5,308 nt of DNA from an uncultured Clostridia bacterium (lineage in GTDB: Bacteria > Bacillota > Clostridia > Oscillospirales > Acutalibacteraceae): the NCBI GenBank assembly GCA_945868935.1, contig CAMBNE010000105.1:1-5308 (forward strand). Reading direction: 5' to 3'. The notes beneath the pieces were generated by a model. It saw nothing but the letters and a program-made list of their open reading frames with translations. It did not search any database and was not told where the DNA came from. Position 1 is the first letter of the stretch. Every line of letters starts with the position of its first letter. The translations under genes and the position numbers were made by a program. Below, piece by piece: positions 1-5,164 of this stretch.

Positions 1-1
1 T

Positions 2-715
2 GCTGTTTTATTATCCTGCTGTTCACTTGTTACCGTATTTTCTGCAACTAAAGTCAATTTTACACTGAAAGATTGCAGTACGGACAATAACAGGCTGTTC
101 ACAATTACAATGATTGCCGACTGCGACAAAAAGCTGAGTGCCGCAAGCTTTGAATTTACTTATGATAAGAGTATGTTTGAATTTCGAAGTGCAAAGGTAA
201 GCGATAAAGCCTCAAAAGTAAGCTATAATGAGCTTGATGACAAGGTAAAGCTTGTTTTTCTTAATTCTGACGGAGTTGACATTAACAACGGCACAAGTAT
301 TTTCACACTGACATTTAAATCCGTAAAGTCGGGCAGCGGCTATATTGATTTCTATGTCAGCGACTGTGTTGACTCAGATATAAATTCAATTGACGCAGGA
401 AAATGTACTTCTGCAAAAATCACTGTTAATTCAAAATCAAGTGACAGCAGTTCAAATAAAAACATTACCGATAAAGCAGAAAATAGTGACTCGAGCAACA
501 CCAAAAGTGAACGAGGAAAAGCAGAGGAAACAACTTCGGTATCAACATATGATGAAATCGGACAGCTTAATTCTTTTGATAATCCGAATACGAGATTACT
601 GATTGTCGGAATTGCTCTCGGTGCATCAATAATTGCCGCAGTAATGCTTGCATATAATATTATCAAACGAATTAAATCAAACATAAATAAACTCAAAAAC
701 AGCCCCGACGAATAA
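2..715 (+). CDS. Secreted, C-terminally membrane-anchored protein with a cohesin-like domain (5' partial)
   Basis: The frame is open from base 2, 36 codons before its first Met (base 110), so the gene starts outside the window. The first ~15 visible residues (AVLLSCCSLVTVFSA) look like the hydrophobic core and end of a signal peptide. Residues ~17-142 are beta-rich, with the pattern of cohesin-type domains: RLFTITM, then AASFEFTYDKSMFEF, KVKLVFLNSDG, and TSIFTLTFKSV. Residues ~143-196 form a Ser/Asn/Lys/Glu-rich linker. A hydrophobic helix at ~199-218 (LLIVGIALGASIIAAVMLAY) is followed by a basic tail (KRIKSNINKLK), which implies an extracellular domain tethered to the membrane. Cohesin-like domains bind dockerins in cellulosomes, but many occur in non-cellulosomal surface proteins, so the partner is unknown. 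The gene converges on the radical SAM gene, with 12 bases between stop codons. The secreted, anchored architecture is well supported; the cohesin assignment rests on pattern recognition only. Confidence 0.75.
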   Translation, partial: AVLLSCCSLVTVFSATKVNFTLKDCSTDNNRLFTITMIADCDKKLSAASFEFTYDKSMFEFRSAKVSDKASKVSYNELDDKVKLVFLNSDGVDINNGTSIFTLTFKSVKSGSGYIDFYVSDCVDSDINSIDAGKCTSAKITVNSKSSDSSSNKNITDKAENSDSSNTKSERGKAEETTSVSTYDEIGQLNSFDNPNTRLLIVGIALGASIIAAVMLAYNIIKRIKSNINKLKNSPDE

Positions 716-729
716 TCTGAGCTGTTTTT
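695..729. terminator. Probable bidirectional intrinsic terminator between convergent genes
   Basis: AAAAACAGC (695-703) and GCTGTTTTT (721-729) form a perfect 9-bp stem with a 17-base loop. The right arm gives a T5 run on the + strand. Read on the - strand, the stem ends in GCTGTTTTT, followed by a T-rich stretch. It lies between converging genes: its left arm is inside the last codons of the cohesin-like gene, and its right arm reaches the stop codon (728-730) of the radical SAM gene. The outer stem is A-T rich and the GC part is short, so its strength is uncertain. Confidence 0.65.
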
Positions 730-1636
730 AGTTAAGAGTATATTTACTTCCCTGAACAATATTTCGCTCTCTGAAAGTTTTATTAATTGAATTGAGAACC
801 CGTTTTTTATCGGCACTCCATAACGGTGCAACAAGCAGCTTTTTATCACCGTCACCCGTTAAGCGGTGGATTACGACATTTTTCGGCAAAATTTCTATAC
901 TGTCACAAAGAATGTCGATGTATTCGTCCATAGACAGAGTTTTGAACAATCCTCTGTTGTAATCATTCAGCAAATCGGTATCTTTAAGAACGTGGAGAAG
1001 CTGGAGCTTTATTCCGTCGCTTCTCTCTCCTGCATATTTTACGCTCTCAAGCATCATTTCTTTTGTTTCAAACGGCAACCCGAGAATTATATGTGTAACG
1101 ACTGTAACACAGATTTCTTTAAGATTTTTTACGGCTTTGTCATAAACTTCAAGCTCGTAACAGCGTCTTATATAGTCGGCAGTTTTCTTATGAATTGTCT
1201 GTAATCCAAGCTCAATCCAGACAGGTTTAATCCTGTTAAGCTCATCAATTAGCTCTAAAACGTCTTTTCCAAGGCAATCGGGACGTGTTGCAATTGAAAG
1301 CACTGCAATATCCGGGTTTTCTATTGCTTCATAATAAATTTTGCGAAGATATGAAATATCTGCATATGTATTAGTAAAAGGCTGAAAGTAAACTATAAAG
1401 CGTTTGCAGTCGGTTTTTGCTTTAATTCTCAGCTTTGCCTGCTCAATCTGCTCGGTTACGGTAAGCAATTTGTCGGCAGAAAATTCTCCCGAGCCGCCTT
1501 TACTGCAAAAAATACAGCCTTTAGTACTTAAAGTACCGTCCCTGTTCGGGCAGGTCATACCGCCGTGTAAGGAAATTTTATACACCTTTTCACCAAATGC
1601 ACTTTTTAAATATTCATTTAAAGAATAATAATACAT
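728..1636 (-). CDS. TIGR01212 family radical SAM protein (YhcC/YtqA-like)
   Basis: A 302-residue protein with the hallmarks of the TIGR01212 family. The N-terminus has YSLNEYLKSAFGEKVYKISL, then C29-PNRDG and KGC41IFC44, a CX11CX2C cluster spaced like that of Elp3/YhcC-type radical SAM enzymes rather than the usual CX3CX2C. These cysteines should hold the [4Fe-4S] cluster that cleaves S-adenosylmethionine. Further signatures are YFQPFTNTYA (83-92), ELGLQT (142-147), HIILGLPFET (182-191), and the family C-terminal motif HRLTGDGDKKLLVAPLWS (257-274). E. coli YhcC has no firmly assigned reaction. The Bacillus homologue YtqA has been linked to conversion of wobble-uridine intermediates in tRNA (the mnm5s2U pathway, MnmL), from memory, so that role is possible here. 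The ATG at 1636 is chosen because GGAG lies six bases upstream and because homologues begin at this point. The in-frame ATG at 1738 would add an unlikely 34-residue extension through the terminator-like hairpin. Confidence 0.92.
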   Translation of the reverse strand: MYYYSLNEYLKSAFGEKVYKISLHGGMTCPNRDGTLSTKGCIFCSKGGSGEFSADKLLTVTEQIEQAKLRIKAKTDCKRFIVYFQPFTNTYADISYLRKIYYEAIENPDIAVLSIATRPDCLGKDVLELIDELNRIKPVWIELGLQTIHKKTADYIRRCYELEVYDKAVKNLKEICVTVVTHIILGLPFETKEMMLESVKYAGERSDGIKLQLLHVLKDTDLLNDYNRGLFKTLSMDEYIDILCDSIEILPKNVVIHRLTGDGDKKLLVAPLWSADKKRVLNSINKTFRERNIVQGSKYTLN

Positions 1637-1642
1637 AATATA

Positions 1643-1646
1643 CTCC
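1643..1646 (-). promoter_or_regulatory. Ribosome binding site that sets the radical SAM start
   Basis: On the - strand, GGAG (1646-1643) is followed by six bases (TATATT) and then the ATG at 1636. The more upstream in-frame ATG at 1738 has no comparable site at this spacing, so this site supports the shorter 302-residue protein. Confidence 0.75.
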
Positions 1647-1651
1647 AAATC

Positions 1652-1676
1652 AAATAAAGACCGACATTTGTCGGCC
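1652..1676 (-). terminator. Terminator-like hairpin just upstream of the TIGR01212 gene (possible attenuator)
   Basis: On the - strand, GGCCGAC and GTCGGTC form a 7-bp stem (one G-U pair) with loop AAAT at 1676-1659, followed at once by TTTATTT. A short A-rich stretch precedes the stem. This is the shape of an intrinsic terminator, although the T tract is interrupted. It ends only about six bases before the Shine-Dalgarno site of the TIGR01212 gene and lies downstream of a promoter, which is where a leader attenuator would sit. On the + strand the stem has an A-C mismatch at this pair and a poorer tail, so the - strand is preferred. Confidence 0.55.
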
Positions 1677-1721
1677 TTCTTTGATGTCATTATGACAATT
1701 TGAGAGGAAAATCTATGAAAA

Positions 1722-1736
1722 GTCGAGTGCCTCGAC
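1722..1736. repeat. Short perfect inverted repeat
   Basis: GTCGAG and CTCGAC form a perfect 6-bp stem with a three-base loop. On the - strand it is followed by TTTTC, a weak terminator-like tail. It may be a folded element of the TIGR01212 leader or a protein-binding palindrome. Confidence 0.6.
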
Positions 1737-1744
1737 ACGCAATT

Positions 1745-1783
1745 CGGGCAAACAGGCTGATATTATTAAATCTGCCTTGCCCG
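1745..1783. repeat. Long imperfect inverted repeat (hairpin)
   Basis: CGGGCAA (1745-1751) pairs with TTGCCCG (1777-1783). After a three-base bulge (1752-1754), GGC (1755-1757) pairs with GCC (1774-1776). After one T-T mismatch, GAT (1759-1761) pairs with ATC (1770-1772), leaving an eight-base AT loop. This totals 13 paired positions and is the most stable-looking fold in the 292-base gap. Confidence 0.7.
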
Positions 1784-1856
1784 ACCGTTTCGGAGCAACT
1801 TATTATTAAGTGAAAAACAAATCAGTTCTTGTTGTCTGTTCCTTATCTTTACTGTG

Positions 1857-1884
1857 ATTATATAATAAAGCCCAAATGTGACAA
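1857..1884 (-). promoter_or_regulatory. Probable sigma-A promoter for the TIGR01212 gene
   Basis: On the - strand, TTGTCA (1884-1879, five of six matches to TTGACA) is separated by 16 bases from TATAAT (1862-1857, a perfect -10). Transcription should start near 1850, giving a leader of about 214 bases before the ATG at 1636. The promoter lies 45 bases past the stop of the upstream gene. I see no clear terminator between that stop and the promoter, so read-through from the upstream genes could also contribute. Confidence 0.7.
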
Positions 1885-1928
1885 GAATATGATGTTTAAA
1901 ATAAAAGAAAGTGAATATTCTGAAAAGT

Positions 1929-2609
1929 TTAAGAAAACTTCTTTACATATTCAAGAAACTTTGCATAGATATTATCCTCTGTTTCTTCAAGTTCGTTATC
2001 AATGCCGCCGTTGAAGAACAATTTTGTATGTTTTTGTAATGAAAGATACGCACCGACAAGATTCTTTCTTACTTCATTTTGCAGGTCATCGCTTACTGTT
2101 TTTCCGCAGGAAAGCCCAAGATAAACGCTGTTGTCTACAAGCTGAGTTGAAATTGAAGAATTTTTAAATTCAAAGGTATTCATCTTGTGCAATCCCTTTG
2201 CAAATTCTCTTAAAGAAAATTCTTCGTTGTTTTCATACTTTTCTTGTTTTTCAAGAAGTTCAAGCTCGCACTTGTCAAGCGAAAAATCAGCATTTGTTAT
2301 GTAGTCATGCATATAATCAGGATTCAGCGAAAGCACCTGATAAAGCCGCATAGAATTTACCGCACCTTCAAGGCACGAAAAAGCCGCAAACTGCATATTG
2401 CTTTCATTAAGCTTTAAAAAGCTGTAGAGGTTCTGAAAGACTGATTTGTTGATAACAATAAGTATTAATCTTTCATTGTCACGAAATTCTGCAAGAATGG
2501 GATTTGAAATATAGCTCATTGTAAATTTATATGCCTTGTTAACATAGTCGGAAAACATATCCTTAAACTCGTTTAAAAGTGCATTTTCTCTGATTGTAAA
2601 TTCAAACAT
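1929..2609 (-). CDS. Unrecognised helical protein downstream of the DUF2344 gene
   Basis: A 226-residue protein that I cannot assign to a family. It has no signal peptide, no membrane helix, and no cysteine cluster, so it is probably cytoplasmic. Most of it looks alpha-helical: ENALLNEFKDMFSDYVNKAY near the N-terminus, a central amphipathic stretch with AAFSCLEGAVNSMRLYQVL (75-93), a charged Glu/Lys segment (ELELLEKQEKYENNEE, 115-130), and a C-terminal part with VYLGLSCGKTVSDDLQ (162-177) and an acidic patch ELEETED. The helix pattern is loosely like DUF5677/HEPN-type bundles, but that is a guess. The ATG at 2609 has the site AGGTG five bases upstream, overlapping the DUF2344 stop codon, so the two genes are probably co-transcribed and translationally coupled. 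In many Clostridia an RNase E/G gene occupies this place; this protein has no S1 or RNase E motifs. Confidence 0.8.
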   Translation of the reverse strand: MFEFTIRENALLNEFKDMFSDYVNKAYKFTMSYISNPILAEFRDNERLILIVINKSVFQNLYSFLKLNESNMQFAAFSCLEGAVNSMRLYQVLSLNPDYMHDYITNADFSLDKCELELLEKQEKYENNEEFSLREFAKGLHKMNTFEFKNSSISTQLVDNSVYLGLSCGKTVSDDLQNEVRKNLVGAYLSLQKHTKLFFNGGIDNELEETEDNIYAKFLEYVKKFS

Positions 2610-2613
2610 ATTA

Positions 2614-2619
2614 TCACCT
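2614..2619 (-). promoter_or_regulatory. Ribosome binding site overlapping the DUF2344 stop codon
   Basis: The - strand reads TAGGTGATAATATG. The stop codon TAG (2620-2618) of the DUF2344 gene shares its AG with the AGGTG site that serves the next ATG at 2609. This arrangement favours re-initiation by terminating ribosomes. Confidence 0.6.
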
Positions 2620-3277
2620 ATCTGAATAATTCCATTTCAGAATTATATAAATCATTTCTTGTAATATCAGAATCAACTGTCAAAGCTGAATAATTTTCAA
2701 ATGCAGAAACAAGCAGATTTGGATTTACGTTATCACTGCTGCCTGCCGATAAAATTACATTGAGCAAGACAAAATCAAATTTCTCGTCAATATCAAATTT
2801 CTTTATTCCCTGCTTAATGTCAACAGTTTTTAAGCCTTTCTTTGACCTTTTTTCTATTTCTATTTTATCAAGCGCCAAAAAGTCCGAAAGCTTTTCTGCA
2901 ATAACAGTTGTGTTTGTATTTTCACTGCTTAGTTTTATTGAAAATTCGGCAAATGCGATTTTTCCTGCTTTCATAACAGGCTCTGTAACATCAAAAACCT
3001 GAATACCTTTTGGCAGACAAACATTCAGCTTGCTGATTATTTCTTCAAAAGAATAATTATCATCTTCGAGCTTTACGTCCATACACTCGTTTACTCCTCT
3101 GAATCCGAGTGACAGCGGCAAAGGAAAGGTTGCAAACGGATGAGGATTAAAGCCCTCGGTGTGCCAGACGGGCAATTTGCTTTTGTGGAGTGCACGGAGC
3201 ATACAGCGGTTCAAATCGAGGTGAGAAATATATCTGCACTCAAAATCTTTTTTAAACCAGATTCTTACGCTTTTCAA
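2618..3277 (-). CDS. DUF2344 / TIGR03936 family protein, partner of the TIGR03960 radical SAM protein (TTG start)
   Basis: A 219-residue protein with the DUF2344 signatures in order: VRIWFKK (4-10), RYISHLDLNR (15-24), the invariant-looking EGFNPHP (41-47), LPLSLGFRGVNECMDVKL (53-70), RSKKGLKTVDIKQGI (144-158), NPNLLVSAF (185-193), and ITRNDLY (205-211). The domain occurs alone or fused to the C-terminus of TIGR03960-type radical SAM proteins; its biochemical role is not established. TTG at 3277 is chosen because a strong purine site (GGGGAGGGAG, 3293-3284) lies just upstream and because homologues begin with a short MK.VRI-type N-terminus. An ATG at 3355 in the same frame would add 26 residues unlike the family, encoded inside the conserved end of the upstream gene. 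The start overlaps the upstream gene by 26 bases, a sign of translational coupling. Confidence 0.9.
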   Translation of the reverse strand: MKSVRIWFKKDFECRYISHLDLNRCMLRALHKSKLPVWHTEGFNPHPFATFPLPLSLGFRGVNECMDVKLEDDNYSFEEIISKLNVCLPKGIQVFDVTEPVMKAGKIAFAEFSIKLSSENTNTTVIAEKLSDFLALDKIEIEKRSKKGLKTVDIKQGIKKFDIDEKFDFVLLNVILSAGSSDNVNPNLLVSAFENYSALTVDSDITRNDLYNSEMELFR

Positions 3278-5108
3278 AACATACTCCCTCCCCGTACTTA
3301 GTCGCACCGCAGTTGTTGCATTTAAGTCTGCAATGCGGTGTTGTTGTGTTATCATACGCTTTCTTACATTCTTTAATCAGATAATCCTTAGTAACACCGT
3401 AGTCAATGTGATCCCAAGGGAGAATTTCGTCAAAAGAGCGTCTACGGTTTGCATAAAATGCCGGGTCAATACCGCACTCATCAAAAAGCTCAAGCCACCT
3501 TTCAAGGCTGAAACAGTCATTCCAGCCGTCAAAGTGAAATCCTCTCTCACAGGCAAGCTCCATAACCTTGCAGAGTTTTCTGTCACCACGAGCAAATACA
3601 GCTTCAAGGTAGCTTGTGTCGGCATCGTGATAATTAAACTGAATTTTCTTTGTAGAAATGCTTTCCTTGATATGAATCTGCTTTTCGTGGAGAACAGGTA
3701 TAGTATCCTGCGGCTCCCACTGGAAAGGCGTAAACGGCTTTGGCACAAAGGAAGAAGCGGAAACAGTAACTCTTACAGACTTGCCCTTTGGCTTGTGGGG
3801 GCATTTGTAGTAGGTATCAACAACAGCCTGTCCGAGCTTTGCGATAGCCTCAACGTCCTCCATTGTTTCGGTAGGAAGTCCTATCATAAAATAGAGCTTA
3901 ACCGTTGTCCAGCCGCCTTCAAAAGCAGTTGCACAGGTTGCAAGCAATTCTTCTTCACGAACGTTTTTATTGATTACATCACGCATACGCTGGCTTCCTG
4001 CTTCGGGGGCAAAGGTAAGTCCGCTTTTGCGAACAGTCTTGATTTTGTTCATTATGTCGTCGGTAAATCCGTCAACACGCAAGGACGGCAATGAAATACT
4101 GACCTTTTCATCCTTGCTCCATTTATTCAGCTTTTCAAGCAAGGGAACAATCTGACTGTAGTCGCTTGAGCTTAACGAGGACAATGACACCTCATCATAG
4201 CCTGTATTCTCACAAAGAGCCTTGCACTGCGCATTAATCGTTTCGGGTGATTTTTCACGAACAGGACGGTATATAAAGCCTGCCTGACAGAATCGACAGC
4301 CTCTTATACAACCTCTGAAAATTTCCTGAACGGCTCTGTCGTGTACTATTTCAACGAGCGGTACAACAAAAATATCGGGATAGAAACAATTGTCAATATC
4401 CTTTATAAGCCTTTTGTGAATTACGGCAGGAGCGTCACCCTTTGGTACAAAGCTTTTTATTGTTCCGTCATCATTATAGGAAACATCATAAAGCGAAGGA
4501 ACATACACGCCCTCAACGTGAGAACAAAGCTGTAAAAACTCAGACTTGCTTTTACCCTCTTTGCGACATTCTCTGAAAAGATTAATCACTTCAAGGTCAA
4601 CCTCTTCACCCTCGCCGATAAAGAAAATATCGACAAAATCAGCTATCGGCTCAGGGTTGCAGGCACAAGGACCGCCTGCAACAACAATCTGCTTTAAATC
4701 TTTTCTGTCACAGCTTTTAATCGGAACGTTCGAAAGTCTGAGCATATTGAGCATATTTGTAAAACTCAGCTCGTACTGTAATGTAAAACCGATAAAATCA
4801 AAATCCGACACAGGGTCGCCGCTTTCAAGGGCATAAAGAGGAATGTTGTGCTTAATCATTTCCTCCTCCATATCAACCCAGGGAGCAAACACACGTTCAC
4901 ACCATATATAATCCTCTTTATTGAACTGACTGTAGAGAATCTTCATTCCGAGGTGCGACATTCCAACTTCATAAGTATCGGGAAAACAGAATGCAAATCT
5001 GACGTCTACACTGTTTTTATCCTTAATTACCTCATTAAGTTCACCGCCGACATATCGTCCGGGCTTCTGAACCTTTAAAAGGAGTTTTTCAACTTCCTTG
5101 CTTACCAT
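3252..5108 (-). CDS. TIGR03960 family radical SAM protein with B12-binding-like N-terminal domain
   Basis: A 618-residue protein, full length for the family. Residues ~35-180 form a Rossmann-like, cobalamin-binding-like domain with FCFPDTYEVGMSHLGMKILY (40-59), FDFIGFTLQYELSFTNMLNM (103-122), VVAGGPCACNPEPIADFVD (142-160) and IGEGEE (164-169). The usual DxHxxG cobalamin ligand motif is absent, so B12 binding is not shown. The radical SAM domain has FRGCIRGCRFCQAGF (264-278) with the canonical CX3CX2C cluster (C267, C271, C274), then SLSSSDY (311-317), SLPSLRVD (339-346), FAPEAGSQRMRDVINK (366-381), and LYFMIGLPTET (405-415). The C-terminus carries a further cysteine cluster, C593, C597, C600 and C610, which may bind metal. 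The substrate is unknown. The ATG at 5108 has GGAGG (5119-5115) six bases upstream. The gene overlaps the DUF2344 gene by 26 bases and lies 56 bases after a membrane-protein gene, so all are probably in one operon. Confidence 0.94.
   Translation of the reverse strand: MVSKEVEKLLLKVQKPGRYVGGELNEVIKDKNSVDVRFAFCFPDTYEVGMSHLGMKILYSQFNKEDYIWCERVFAPWVDMEEEMIKHNIPLYALESGDPVSDFDFIGFTLQYELSFTNMLNMLRLSNVPIKSCDRKDLKQIVVAGGPCACNPEPIADFVDIFFIGEGEEVDLEVINLFRECRKEGKSKSEFLQLCSHVEGVYVPSLYDVSYNDDGTIKSFVPKGDAPAVIHKRLIKDIDNCFYPDIFVVPLVEIVHDRAVQEIFRGCIRGCRFCQAGFIYRPVREKSPETINAQCKALCENTGYDEVSLSSLSSSDYSQIVPLLEKLNKWSKDEKVSISLPSLRVDGFTDDIMNKIKTVRKSGLTFAPEAGSQRMRDVINKNVREEELLATCATAFEGGWTTVKLYFMIGLPTETMEDVEAIAKLGQAVVDTYYKCPHKPKGKSVRVTVSASSFVPKPFTPFQWEPQDTIPVLHEKQIHIKESISTKKIQFNYHDADTSYLEAVFARGDRKLCKVMELACERGFHFDGWNDCFSLERWLELFDECGIDPAFYANRRRSFDEILPWDHIDYGVTKDYLIKECKKAYDNTTTPHCRLKCNNCGATKYGEGVCFEKRKNLV
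3284..3293 (-). promoter_or_regulatory. Ribosome binding site that sets the TTG start of the DUF2344 gene
   Basis: On the - strand, GGGGAGGGAG is followed six bases later by TTG at 3277, and its GGAGG core is nine bases from that TTG. It lies inside the codons for Gly-Glu-Gly near the end of the upstream gene, so these bases have both coding and ribosome-binding roles. Confidence 0.7.
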
Positions 5109-5114
5109 ATTATA

Positions 5115-5119
5115 CCTCC
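5115..5119 (-). promoter_or_regulatory. Ribosome binding site of the TIGR03960 gene
   Basis: On the - strand, a perfect GGAGG is followed by six bases (TATAAT) and then the ATG at 5108. The TATAAT lies directly between the ribosome site and the start codon, so it is not read as a promoter. Confidence 0.75.
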
Positions 5120-5164
5120 GGTTGTTTTTATCCCATTAATTAATTATTTTCACCTGATTTTCTC

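Larger units (their letters stand above)
1677..1850 (-). other. Structured 5' leader (or small RNA) between promoter and terminator-like hairpin
   Basis: This stretch would be the untranslated leader of the TIGR01212 gene, or a short RNA of about 190-200 bases ending at the hairpin at 1659-1676. In - strand order it holds an AT hairpin at 1811-1798 (ACTTA/TAAGT), a tiny CCG-AAA-CGG at 1793-1785, a long imperfect hairpin at 1783-1745, a 6-bp hairpin at 1736-1722, and TGTCA-TAA-TGACA at 1697-1685. I do not recognise a known riboswitch, T-box, or 6S RNA. The + strand of the same stretch can be read as short open frames (see findings), so the RNA interpretation is not certain. Confidence 0.4.

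Noticed and set aside
2..30. Lipoprotein signal (LLSC) in the cohesin-like protein
   Set aside because: LLSC partly fits a lipobox, but hydrophobic residues continue after the Cys (CSLVTVFSA), so it looks like the core of an ordinary signal peptide. The C-terminal helix already supplies an anchor.
352..855. Minus-strand open frame of 167 codons across the convergent junction
   Set aside because: It overlaps the cohesin-like gene antisense, the terminator, and the end of the radical SAM gene in another frame. Its composition is that of a reverse-complement shadow.
1637..1738. In-frame ATG at 1738 as the start of the TIGR01212 radical SAM gene
   Set aside because: It would add 34 residues encoded through the TGTCA palindrome and the terminator-like hairpin. 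Family members start near MYYYSLNEYL, and a good ribosome site precedes the ATG at 1636.
1839..1866. Plus-strand promoter using TATAAT at 1861-1866
   Set aside because: The -10 is perfect only because ATTATATAAT is nearly palindromic. No acceptable -35 lies 16-18 bases upstream, the nearest TTGTCT being 23 bases away.
1879..1931. Intrinsic terminator after the unrecognised 226-residue gene
   Set aside because: The stretch has only AT-rich partial symmetry such as GAATATTC and no GC-rich stem followed by a T run, so no terminator is called.
1829..2014. Plus-strand open frame of 61 codons across the promoter region
   Set aside because: It covers the - strand promoter and the antisense of the end of the unrecognised gene, with no ribosome site and no protein-like motif.
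3278..3355. ATG at 3355 as the start of the DUF2344 gene
   Set aside because: The extra 26 residues do not resemble the family N-terminus and lie within the cysteine-rich end of the upstream gene. A strong ribosome site points to TTG at 3277.
3333..4094. Long + strand open frame (253 codons) opposite the TIGR03960 gene
   Set aside because: It is antisense to strongly conserved radical SAM motifs, has no recognisable domain, and has no good ribosome site. It is a shadow of the real gene.
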